From contig DAOUHB010000069.1 of the NCBI GenBank assembly GCA_034428935.1, forward strand, positions 1 through 23,750: a stretch of DNA of 23,750 bases, read 5' to 3'. The stretch comes from JAAYZQ01 sp034428935 (GTDB lineage Bacteria; Chloroflexota; Anaerolineae; JAAYZQ01). Shown here one piece after another: positions 7,452 to 14,915 of this stretch. The translations under genes were made by a program, and so were the position numbers. Position 1 is the first letter of the stretch; each line of letters starts with the position of its first letter. The notes below the pieces were generated by a model, which saw nothing but the letters and a program-made list of their open reading frames with translations, did not search any database and was not told the origin of the DNA.

Positions 7452-7796
7452 CTGGAACCAATCGAGCTCGCTCACGTAATCGTCGACGCTATTGCCGAAC
7501 GGCTTGGAAGTGACATCGTCATGTTGGACATGGAAGGCGTCTCTTTGCTGGCAGATTATTTCGTCCTGTGTAACGCCGAGAGCACGCCCCAGTTCCGAGC
7601 CATCCTCGACGAGATTGACAAACAAGCCAAGGCCGCCGGCGCCCGCCGCTTGCACCTGGAAGGTGAAGCCGTATCGGGATGGATCCTGGCCGATTATGGA
7701 TCCGTCGTCGTCCACATCTTTGACCCGCGGCTACGGCTGTACTACGATCTCGAAGGTCTGTGGAGCCAGGCGCGGCTGGTTGTTCGCGTGCAGTAA
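7452..7796 (+). CDS. rsfS: Ribosome silencing factor RsfS, apparent CTG start
   Basis: RsfS (iojap/DUF143) binds ribosomal protein uL14 on the large subunit and blocks subunit joining in starved cells (family knowledge). The frame reads LEPIELAHVIVDAIAERL, then IVMLDMEGVSLLADYFVLC, HLEGEAVSGWILADYGSVVVHIFDP and a final LEGLW, all typical. The conserved first helix begins right after an in-frame TGA at 7446-7448, and the only codons between that stop and the helix are ATC (7449) and CTG (7452). GGAGG at 7440-7444 sits 7 bases before CTG 7452. The first ATG (7521) would remove the conserved helix. With CTG the protein is 114 residues, the normal length. It lies 18 bases after the Mut7-C gene, probably in the same operon. 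Confidence 0.88.
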   Translation: MEPIELAHVIVDAIAERLGSDIVMLDMEGVSLLADYFVLCNAESTPQFRAILDEIDKQAKAAGARRLHLEGEAVSGWILADYGSVVVHIFDPRLRLYYDLEGLWSQARLVVRVQ

Positions 7797-7903
7797 ACCG
7801 CGCCACAGCGTATTATACTAAAGCCGGGCCAAAGTGGCAAACGGCGGGCCAGGAGCGGAGCGCCTGGCGGCCGGGGGCGTGGGGCTCTCCTTCGCGCCTG
7901 GTT

Positions 7904-7931
7904 TTGCCTTTCCGGCTGCTTCCGGTATAAT
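7904..7931 (+). promoter_or_regulatory. Promoter for the glnA-hutU operon
   Basis: TTGCCT (7904-7909), a 16-base spacer and TATAAT (7926-7931). The predicted start is near 7938, giving a leader of about 44 bases. The 13 bases TTGCCTTTCCGGC (7904-7916) recur exactly at the penicillin-binding protein promoter (11506-11518). Confidence 0.75.
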
Positions 7932-7981
7932 ACCCCTGGCGTCGGCTCACAGGCACAACTCACCGGAGAGAAAGGTCAGTC

Positions 7982-9403
7982 ATGTTTCAAGATTTTGACG
8001 AGGCGAAAGCGTTCATCCAGGAACAGGGTGTGCGCATGGTGGACCTCAAGTACACCGACCTCTGGGGGCGCTGGCACCACGTAACGGTTCCGGCCAGCCA
8101 GTTCACCCAGGAGTTGGTCGAAGAGGGGGTCGGCTTTGACGCCTCCAGCGTGGGGCTCAAACCCCTCAAGTCGGGCGACATGGTCACCGTGCCCGACCTG
8201 TCCACCGGGTTCATGGATCCCTACTGGGAGGCACCCACCCTCAGCTTTTTATGCTCGGCCAGGGAGGCCGACAGTCGCAAGGAATTTGCCCGCGACCCGC
8301 GCAACATCGCCCGGCGCGCCGAGGAATACCTGCGCGAGACGGGCATCGCCGGCGCGAGCCTGTGGGGGCCCGAGTTCGAGTTCTATGTCTTTGACTCTGT
8401 AGCCTTCGAGAACGAGATCCACCGCGTCGGCTACCGGCTCGAGTCCAGCGAAGGGATGTGGAACAGCCCCGCAGCGGGCAAGGGAACCTACATCCCCATG
8501 CACGGCGGCTACCACGCCCACCCCCCGCGCGACGTGCTCTACAACCTGCGGAGCGAGATGTGCCTCCAACTGGAGGCCATGGGCGTGCCCATCCGCTACC
8601 ACCATCACGAGGTGGGCGGGCCCGGCCAGGTCGAGATCGAGACCGCGCTCATGGGCCTGCTGGAAAGCGGCGACGCCACGATGAAGGTCAAGTACGTGGC
8701 CAAGATGGCCGCCGCGGCCCGCAACCAGACGGCGACGTTCATGCCCAAGCCCCTCTTTGGCGAAGCGGGCAACGGCATGCACTTTCACCAGTTGCTCACC
8801 CGGGGCGAGCTGTCGCTGTTCTACGACCCGGAGGGCTATGCCTGCCTGAGCGAGCTGGCGCTGCATTACATCGGCGGGCTGCTGACCCACGGCCCGGCGC
8901 TCCTGGCCCTGACCAATCCCAGCACCAACTCCTTCCGGCGCCTGGTGCCCGGCTACGAAGCGCCCGTCAACCTGTTCTTCTCGCTGGGCAATCGCAGCGC
9001 CGCGGTGCGCATCCCGAAGTATGCCAACAACCCCTACGAGAAGCGCATGGAGTTTCGCCCGCCCGACGCGACGTGCAACGTCTACCTGGCCCTGGCAGCG
9101 CAGTTGATGGCCGGCCTGGACGGCATCCGCAAAAAGATCGATCCCACCGCTGCCGGCTTTGGCCCCTTTGACTCCAACGTCTTTGGCTGGAGCGAGGAGG
9201 AGCGCAAGAAGATCAAAGCCGTGCCCTCCACGCTGGGGCAGGCGCTGGAAGCGCTGGCCGACGACCACGAATTTCTCCTGGCCGGCGACGTCATGGATGC
9301 CGAGTTCATCCGGGACTGGATCCGCTACAAGATGGACCGCGAGTACCTGGAAGTGCGAGACCGGCCGCATCCGTACGAGATGGCCCTTTATTTCGACGTG
9401 TAG
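7982..9403 (+). CDS. glnA: Type I glutamine synthetase
   Basis: This 473-residue enzyme makes glutamine from glutamate, ammonia and ATP. Visible motifs are the beta-grasp start (VRMVDLKYTDLWG), GFDASS with the shared-site Asp, GPEFEFYVF (metal-ligand Glu residues), HHHEVGGPGQVEIE, GNGMHFHQ with the catalytic-site His, SFRRLVPGYEAPV, GNRSAAVRIPKY and KRMEFRPPD. The position of the adenylylated Tyr in enterobacterial enzymes (NLYDL) reads NVFGW here, so control by adenylylation is not expected. The usual NGSGMH loop reads AGNGMH, so the Asn of that loop is shifted or replaced. ATG 7982 follows a GAGAAAGG ribosome site. hutU starts 19 bases downstream. A paralogous or specialised role cannot be excluded. 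Confidence 0.93.
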   Translation: MFQDFDEAKAFIQEQGVRMVDLKYTDLWGRWHHVTVPASQFTQELVEEGVGFDASSVGLKPLKSGDMVTVPDLSTGFMDPYWEAPTLSFLCSAREADSRKEFARDPRNIARRAEEYLRETGIAGASLWGPEFEFYVFDSVAFENEIHRVGYRLESSEGMWNSPAAGKGTYIPMHGGYHAHPPRDVLYNLRSEMCLQLEAMGVPIRYHHHEVGGPGQVEIETALMGLLESGDATMKVKYVAKMAAAARNQTATFMPKPLFGEAGNGMHFHQLLTRGELSLFYDPEGYACLSELALHYIGGLLTHGPALLALTNPSTNSFRRLVPGYEAPVNLFFSLGNRSAAVRIPKYANNPYEKRMEFRPPDATCNVYLALAAQLMAGLDGIRKKIDPTAAGFGPFDSNVFGWSEEERKKIKAVPSTLGQALEALADDHEFLLAGDVMDAEFIRDWIRYKMDREYLEVRDRPHPYEMALYFDV

Positions 9404-9422
9404 GAGAATGGAGAGAGAGGCA

Positions 9423-11111
9423 ATGAGCAAGCGCGAGATCCATCCCCCGCGGGGCACCAAACTGACCTGCAAGAACTGGCTCATCGAGGCACCATATCGC
9501 ATGATCCAGCACAACCTGGACCCCGAGGTGGCCGGCGACCCCGACAACCTCATCGTCTATGGCGGGCGGGGCCGCGCCGCCCGCAACTGGGCCTCCTTTG
9601 ACGCCATCCTCGAGAGCCTGCGCAACCTGGAGCCCGAGGAGACCCTGCTGGTGCAAAGCGGCAAGCCGGTGGCGGTCTTCCGGACCCACGAGGACGCACC
9701 GCGGGTGATCATCGCCAACACCAACATCGTGCCTGCCTGGGCCACCCAGGAGAATTTCGACCGCTGGGAGGCCGAAGGACTGATCATGTACGGCCAGATG
9801 ACGGCCGGAAGCTGGATCTATATCGGGACCCAGGGCATCCTGCAGGGCACCTACGAGACCCTGGCGGCCGCGGCCCGCAAGCACTATGGCCCCGACGCCA
9901 GCCTGAAGGGCAAGTTTGTCCTCACCGCCGGCCTGGGCGAGATGGGCGGTGCTCAGCCCCTGGCGGTGACGATGAACGAGGGCGTCGCCCTGGTGGTCGA
10001 GGTCGACCCCTGGCGCGCCCAGAGGCGCCTGGACCACCGCTACCTGGACACGGTGGTCCACGACCTGGAAGAGGCCATGAGCCTCGTGGACGAGTCGGTC
10101 CGCAAGCAGGAGCCGCGGAGCATCGGGCTCATCGGCAACGCGGCCGACGTCCTGCCCGAGCTGGTGGTCCGCGGCGTGACGCCCGACATTGTCACCGACC
10201 AGACCTGTGCCCACGACCCCTTGATGTACCTGCCCAACGGCATGACCATGGAGGAAGCGGAAGAGCTGCGCCAGCACGACCCGCGGGAATACCAGGCGCG
10301 GTCCATGCAGGCCATGGTCCAGCACTGCCGGGCCATGGTCGAGATGCAAAAGCGCGGTTCCGTGGTGCTGGACTATGGCAACAACCTGCGCCAGATGGCC
10401 TTTAACGCCGGCTACCGGGAGGCCAAGGTGGGGGGCGACCCGAACGGCGAGTGGGTCTACCCCGGCTTTGTGCCGGCCTACATCCGGCCGCTGTTCTGCT
10501 CCGGGCAGGGGCCCTTCCGCTGGGTGGCCCTCTCGGGCGACCCCCAGGACATCTACGAGACCGACCAGATCATCATGGACCTCTTTCCGGAGAAGCACCA
10601 CCTGGTGCGCTGGATCAAGATGGCCCAGGAGCGGGTGGCCTTCCAGGGATTGCCCAGCCGCATCTGCTGGCTGGGCTACGGCGAGCGCGACAGGGCGGGC
10701 CTGGCCTTTAACGAGGCCGTGGCCAGCGGGCGCATCAGCGCCCCCATCGCCATCGGGCGTGACCACCTGGACTGTGGCTCTGTCGCCAGCCCCAACCGCG
10801 AGACGGAGGGGATGCGCGACGGCTCCGATGCCATCGCCGACTGGCCCCTGTTGAACTTTGCCCTGAACGCCGTGGGCGGCGCGACGTGGGTCAGCTTTCA
10901 CCACGGCGGCGGGGTGGGCATCGGCTACAGCCTCCACGCCGGACAGGTCATCGTCGCCGACGGCACGCCCGCCGCTGCCCGCCGGCTGAAGCGCGTCCTG
11001 ACCTACGACCCGGGCATGGGCGTCGTGCGCCACGTAGACGCCGGTTACCCGGAGGCCATCGCCTTTGCCCGGGAGCAGGGCGTCCACATCCCGATGATGC
11101 CCGAAGGCTGA
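9423..11111 (+). CDS. hutU: Urocanate hydratase (urocanase)
   Basis: This 562-residue protein matches urocanase, the NAD-dependent second enzyme of histidine degradation, which turns urocanate into imidazolone propionate. It shows NWLIEAPYRMIQHNLDPEVA and the VYGGRGRAARNW segment near the start, then QTAG-like TAGSWIYIGTQGI, a GLGEMGGAQPLA nucleotide-binding loop, VTDQTCAHDPL, and RPLFCSGQGPFRW with the active-site Cys. It ends in WVSFHHGGGVGIGYSLHAG. The length is normal. ATG 9423 is preceded by GGAGAGAGAGG. An in-frame ATG at 9408 is too close to the glnA stop region for its own ribosome site. hutH, hutI and hutG are not in the window. It is probably co-transcribed with glnA. Confidence 0.95.
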   Translation: MSKREIHPPRGTKLTCKNWLIEAPYRMIQHNLDPEVAGDPDNLIVYGGRGRAARNWASFDAILESLRNLEPEETLLVQSGKPVAVFRTHEDAPRVIIANTNIVPAWATQENFDRWEAEGLIMYGQMTAGSWIYIGTQGILQGTYETLAAAARKHYGPDASLKGKFVLTAGLGEMGGAQPLAVTMNEGVALVVEVDPWRAQRRLDHRYLDTVVHDLEEAMSLVDESVRKQEPRSIGLIGNAADVLPELVVRGVTPDIVTDQTCAHDPLMYLPNGMTMEEAEELRQHDPREYQARSMQAMVQHCRAMVEMQKRGSVVLDYGNNLRQMAFNAGYREAKVGGDPNGEWVYPGFVPAYIRPLFCSGQGPFRWVALSGDPQDIYETDQIIMDLFPEKHHLVRWIKMAQERVAFQGLPSRICWLGYGERDRAGLAFNEAVASGRISAPIAIGRDHLDCGSVASPNRETEGMRDGSDAIADWPLLNFALNAVGGATWVSFHHGGGVGIGYSLHAGQVIVADGTPAAARRLKRVLTYDPGMGVVRHVDAGYPEAIAFAREQGVHIPMMPEG

Positions 11112-11120
11112 GGGGAACCC

Positions 11121-11414
11121 ATGGCGGAAGGGAGGCGGTGCCTGGCGTGCGGCGTCAATCTGGTGGGTCCGTTCCTGCCCCAGATCGACCTGGTGCAGCC
11201 GCCGGCCGGCGAGCCCGCCGGCAGCGAGGTCCAGGTCGCGGCTCACTCCTGGATCTGCCCCGAATGCGGGCTGGTCCACTGGTACGCCCTCGAGCCGGAG
11301 CCAGAGCCGGAAGAGCAGGCGGATGCTCCCGACGAGGTGGTGGGCCGGCCCGGCCCCAGCTACGAGCGGCGCAGCGAGATCGTGCGCATGCTGCGGCGAG
11401 TCAAGCGCATGTAA
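11121..11414 (+). CDS. Small protein with two CxxC motifs (putative zinc ribbon)
   Basis: This is a 97-residue protein I do not recognise. It has CLAC at about residues 7-10 and CPEC at about 47-50, the spacing of a zinc ribbon, followed by an acidic Glu/Pro run (EPEPEPEE) and a basic C-terminal helix (YERRSEIVRMLRRVKRM). It starts 9 bases after the hutU stop, with a weak GAGGGGAA ribosome site, and probably belongs to the glnA-hutU transcript. The cysteine pattern and tight spacing argue that it is a real gene. Its function is unknown. Confidence 0.68.
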   Translation: MAEGRRCLACGVNLVGPFLPQIDLVQPPAGEPAGSEVQVAAHSWICPECGLVHWYALEPEPEPEEQADAPDEVVGRPGPSYERRSEIVRMLRRVKRM

Positions 11415-11505
11415 CGCGGAAAGGATGATCGCAGACGGGAACGAAAACGCCGGGAAACCGCGGGCCGGGCGCCGGCCTGCCGTCTGGTACCGGCCGGGCC
11501 GGAGC

Positions 11506-11534
11506 TTGCCTTTCCGGCCATTAAATGCTAACAT
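11506..11534 (+). promoter_or_regulatory. Promoter for the penicillin-binding protein gene
   Basis: TTGCCT (11506-11511), a 17-base spacer and TAACAT (11529-11534) with an extended TGC before it. The predicted start is near 11541, leaving a leader of about 72 bases that contains the inverted repeat at 11544-11587. Confidence 0.68.
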
Positions 11535-11543
11535 GGGCCCGTG

Positions 11544-11587
11544 GAGAAAGGGGGAGAGGCCGCCTGGCGGCCGGCTGCCCCTTTCTC
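11544..11587 (+). repeat. Nested hairpin in the 5' leader of the penicillin-binding protein mRNA
   Basis: The outer arms GAGAAAGGGG (11544-11553) and CCCCTTTCTC (11578-11587) pair perfectly over 10 bp. Between them lies GGCCGCC-T-GGCGGCC (11558-11572), a second near-perfect palindrome. A 10-bp palindrome, GCTGCGCAGC (11592-11601), follows. There is no T-tract. The structure would form at the very 5' end of the transcript and leaves the AGGATG start region at 11609-11615 unpaired. Confidence 0.65.
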
Positions 11588-11612
11588 GCTAGCTGCGCAG
11601 CGGAGTGTGAGG

Positions 11613-14600
11613 ATGAACACACAGGAAAAAGCCTGGCTTCTCCGGCAGCGGCGCGATCGCCGCAACCGGGCCAGGGGCGGCGCAAGCAAGACGCTCCTCC
11701 AGATGGCGGGGGGCCTGGTGGTGCTGTTGATCACCGGCTTCGTGCTCACGGTTGTGGGAGGCATTGCCGCCGCGGCCGGTGTCTATGGCTATTATGCCAA
11801 GGACCTGCCAGATCCGGGCGAGATCGTCACCCGCCAGGAAAAGTTCGAGACGACCAAGATCTATGACCGGACGGGCGAGGTGCTCCTCATGGAGGTCATC
11901 GACCCTCGCCACGGCGACCGGACCATGCTGCCCCTGGAACAGATTCCCGAGGACTTTCGCAACGCGACCATCGCCCTCGAGGACAAGACGTTCTACACCA
12001 ACATCGGCATCGATCCGGTGGGCATCACCAGGGCGTTTCTGCTCAACTTGCAGGGCAAGGGCGTCCAGGGCGGCAGCTCCATTACCGTGCAGTTGGTGAA
12101 AAACATCCTGATCCCCGAGGAAGAACGCTACCAGGTCTCGTACGCGCGCAAGATCAAGGAGGCCATCCTGGCCATGGAGATCTCGCGCCTGTACTCCAAG
12201 GACCAGATCCTGGAGTGGTACCTGAACACCAACTACTATGGCAACTGGGCCATCGGCGTCGAGGCCGCGTCGCAGGTCTATTTCGGCAAACACGCCCAGG
12301 ATCTGACCCTGGCCGAGTGTACCATGCTGGCGCCCATCGTCCAGTACCCGGCCATGAATCCCATCGACAACCCCGACGAGGCCAAGAAGCGGCAGGGCAT
12401 CGCGCTGGAGCGGCTGAGGGACGAGGGCTATATCACGCGCACCGAGGCCGAGGCCGCCTTTGCCGAGCCGATGCAGATCCACTCTTCCATGCTCAAGCGC
12501 TACGACCTGGTGGCCCCCCACTTTGCCGTCTATGTGCGCAAGCAGCTCGAGGACCGCTACGGCTCGGAGGTGCTCTACCAGGGTGGCCTGAAGGTCTATA
12601 CCACCATCGACCTGGAGATCCAGCGCATCGCCGAAGAAGAGGCGCGTGCCCAGGTGGCCAAGCTCAAGGAACAGGGTGAGGACGTCAACAACGCGGCCGC
12701 CGTCGTCATGCGGGCCCGGACGGGCGAGATCCTGGCCATGGTGGGCAGCCTCGACTACTGGAACGAAGAGATCGACGGCAACGTGAACGTGGCCGTGGCG
12801 CCCCGGCAGCCGGGCTCGTCGTTCAAGCCCTTCAGCTACGTGACCGCCTTCCACCAGGGGCACACGGCCGCCGACATGGTCATGGACGTCCACTCTTGCT
12901 TTGACGACTATCCCAACCCGCCCTACTGCCCCGAGAACTATGACCGGGAATACCTGGGCCCGCGCAGCTTCCGATCCGCCCTGGCCCAGTCGCGCAACAT
13001 CCCGGCCGTCAAGGTGTTGGACATGGTAGGCGTCGGCAACGTCATCCGCACCGCCCACGCCATGGGCATCAACACTCTCAACCAGGACCTGGATTATTAC
13101 GGGCTGAGCCTGACGCTGGGCGGCGGCGAGGTGTGGCTGCTGGACATGGTGTATGCCTACAGCGTCTTTGCCAACGGCGGCACCATGATGGGCCAGCCCA
13201 CCAAGCTGGCGCGCACCGGCTACCGGCAGCTCGATCCCGTCTCGATCCTGCGGGTCGAGGACGCCAAGGGCGAGGTGCGGGAGGAGTACAAACAGCCCGA
13301 GGTGCGCAGCGTCGTCCTGGCCGACGGCCGCGAGCTGTCGCCCCAGGAGGCTTACCTGCTCACCCACGTCCTGTCGGACAACAACGCCCGCGCCGCGGTC
13401 TTTGGCAGCAACAGCGCGCTGCGCCTCAGCCGGCCGGCGGCAGCCAAGACGGGCACCACCACCGACTACAAGGACGTCTGGACGGTGGGCTACACGCCCC
13501 AGATCGTGACCGGCGTCTGGGTGGGAAACAACGACAACACGCCCATGGAAGGGGTATCCAGCTCCCGGGGCGCCGCGCCCATCTGGCACAACGTCATGGA
13601 GCGCATCTATAACGAGGGTCACGCTCAGCGAATCCTGGGCGAGGTCATCGACAACTTTCCCCGGCCGCCCGGCCTCACCACGGCGGCGGTGTGCGCCGTG
13701 TCGGGGCTGCTGCCCAACCAGCACTGCCCCAACCGGGTCAACGCCCTGTTCATCGAGGGCACCGAGCCCACGGAATACTGCAACGTCCACCACGTCGAGC
13801 GCGTGAACCGCCAGACGGGCAAGCTGGCGACGGCTTGCACGCCGCCCGAGCTGGTGGAAGAGCGGGTGTACGAGATCTATCCGCCCGAAGCGGCCAACTG
13901 GGTGCGGCAAAAGGGCATTCCCCAGCCGCCCACCCAGCGCGACGAGATCTATGGTTGCAGCCCCGAAGGCGGCGAAGTCGTGATCGTCGATCCCAGCCTC
14001 GGCGGGCACGTCAGGGACGTCGTGGCCATCCGCGGCAACGCCCGCTCCGGCGATTTCAACTTTTACCGGCTCGAGTTCGGCGAGGGGCTCAACCCCTCGG
14101 CCTGGAGCCAGATCGGCGGCGACCACTATAACCAGGTGGACAACGACGTCCTGGAGTTCTGGGACGTGCGGGGCCTGAACGATGGGCTCTATACCCTCCA
14201 GTTGACCGTCGTGGACCACAGCCAGAATTTCCGGCGCGCCACGAGTTATGTCACGGTCGACAACACGCCGCCCGAAGCCTACGTCGGCTATCCCTGGCCC
14301 GGCCGGGTGTACGAGCTGGAAGCCTCCGACGAGTGGGCCAACCTGGCCGCCGACGTCCGCGACAACGTGCAGATCGACAGGGTCGAGTTCTACATGGACG
14401 ACGAGCTGGTCGACTTTTCGGTGGTGGAGCCGTACGCCGTCAAGTGGGTCCTGCAGATGAAGGACCTGCGGCCGCCCAATCGCAACATGCAGCCGGTCAT
14501 GGAAACGCGGACGGTCACGAATCCCGACGGCACCGTAACGCAGGAGCAGGTCATGGTCACCTGGGTGGAGATCAGCCCCGACGGGAAGACGGTCACCCAG

Positions 14601-14846
14601 ACCTGGGAGAGCGGGTTCATGATCATTGCCAGCAGCGGCAAGTACACCGAGTCGCACCTGGTGCACGTCGTGGCCTTTGACGCCGCGGGCAACGAGACCA
14701 AGAGCGAGCCCGTCCGCTTCTTTGTCATCCACAAGCCCAAGGAAAAGAAACCGGAGGACAGCGGCGCCCTGCTGCTCCGCCAGGAGCTGCTGGCGTGGTG
14801 GGACGATCTCGGCGCCCCGCCCTGGTGGCCGCGGGCTATGGGCTGA
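11613..14846 (+). CDS. Class A penicillin-binding protein (bifunctional transglycosylase/transpeptidase) with Ig-like C-terminal domain
   Basis: This 1077-residue protein builds peptidoglycan outside the membrane. A basic N-terminal cytoplasmic tail is followed by one membrane segment (about residues 28-62). The GT51 transglycosylase domain has Glu123 in ALEDKTFY, GGSSITVQLVKN (153-164) and RKIKEAILAMEI. The transpeptidase domain has S402-SFK405 (SxxK), S460-R-N462 (SxN) and K612-T-G614 (KTG). Beyond about residue 690 is a cysteine-containing linker (CAVSGLLPNQHC and further Cys), then a segment typical of extracytoplasmic domains (LNDGLYTLQLTVVD), and a Big_9-like Ig domain (DNVQIDRVEFYMDDELV), giving a tail of nearly 400 residues. 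ATG 11613 follows GTGAGG. An intrinsic terminator follows at 14871. Confidence 0.93.
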   Translation: MNTQEKAWLLRQRRDRRNRARGGASKTLLQMAGGLVVLLITGFVLTVVGGIAAAAGVYGYYAKDLPDPGEIVTRQEKFETTKIYDRTGEVLLMEVIDPRHGDRTMLPLEQIPEDFRNATIALEDKTFYTNIGIDPVGITRAFLLNLQGKGVQGGSSITVQLVKNILIPEEERYQVSYARKIKEAILAMEISRLYSKDQILEWYLNTNYYGNWAIGVEAASQVYFGKHAQDLTLAECTMLAPIVQYPAMNPIDNPDEAKKRQGIALERLRDEGYITRTEAEAAFAEPMQIHSSMLKRYDLVAPHFAVYVRKQLEDRYGSEVLYQGGLKVYTTIDLEIQRIAEEEARAQVAKLKEQGEDVNNAAAVVMRARTGEILAMVGSLDYWNEEIDGNVNVAVAPRQPGSSFKPFSYVTAFHQGHTAADMVMDVHSCFDDYPNPPYCPENYDREYLGPRSFRSALAQSRNIPAVKVLDMVGVGNVIRTAHAMGINTLNQDLDYYGLSLTLGGGEVWLLDMVYAYSVFANGGTMMGQPTKLARTGYRQLDPVSILRVEDAKGEVREEYKQPEVRSVVLADGRELSPQEAYLLTHVLSDNNARAAVFGSNSALRLSRPAAAKTGTTTDYKDVWTVGYTPQIVTGVWVGNNDNTPMEGVSSSRGAAPIWHNVMERIYNEGHAQRILGEVIDNFPRPPGLTTAAVCAVSGLLPNQHCPNRVNALFIEGTEPTEYCNVHHVERVNRQTGKLATACTPPELVEERVYEIYPPEAANWVRQKGIPQPPTQRDEIYGCSPEGGEVVIVDPSLGGHVRDVVAIRGNARSGDFNFYRLEFGEGLNPSAWSQIGGDHYNQVDNDVLEFWDVRGLNDGLYTLQLTVVDHSQNFRRATSYVTVDNTPPEAYVGYPWPGRVYELEASDEWANLAADVRDNVQIDRVEFYMDDELVDFSVVEPYAVKWVLQMKDLRPPNRNMQPVMETRTVTNPDGTVTQEQVMVTWVEISPDGKTVTQTWESGFMIIASSGKYTESHLVHVVAFDAAGNETKSEPVRFFVIHKPKEKKPEDSGALLLRQELLAWWDDLGAPPWWPRAMG

Positions 14847-14870
14847 GGGCCAGGAACCGAAACCAGGAGG

Positions 14871-14901
14871 ACGCACCTGCCGGCCTGGCAGGTGCGTTTT
14901 T
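14871..14901 (+). terminator. Strong intrinsic terminator of the penicillin-binding protein gene
   Basis: ACGCACCTGCC (14871-14881) pairs perfectly with GGCAGGTGCGT (14887-14897) around a 5-base loop, and TTTTT continues from the stem (14897-14901). The T-run is on the plus strand only, so it stops plus-strand transcription. The kinase gene converging from the minus strand ends 15 bases away. Confidence 0.9.
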
Positions 14902-14915
14902 CGTTCGCTTGCCGC

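Noticed and set aside
9306..11534. A 742-codon minus-strand frame opposite hutU
   Set aside because: It is low-complexity antisense sequence (His/Gly/Val/Arg-rich), and hutU on the plus strand is unmistakable.
11589..14876. A 1095-codon open frame on the minus strand opposite the penicillin-binding protein gene
   Set aside because: It is the antisense shadow of a GC-rich gene with strong third-position bias. The plus strand carries all catalytic motifs.
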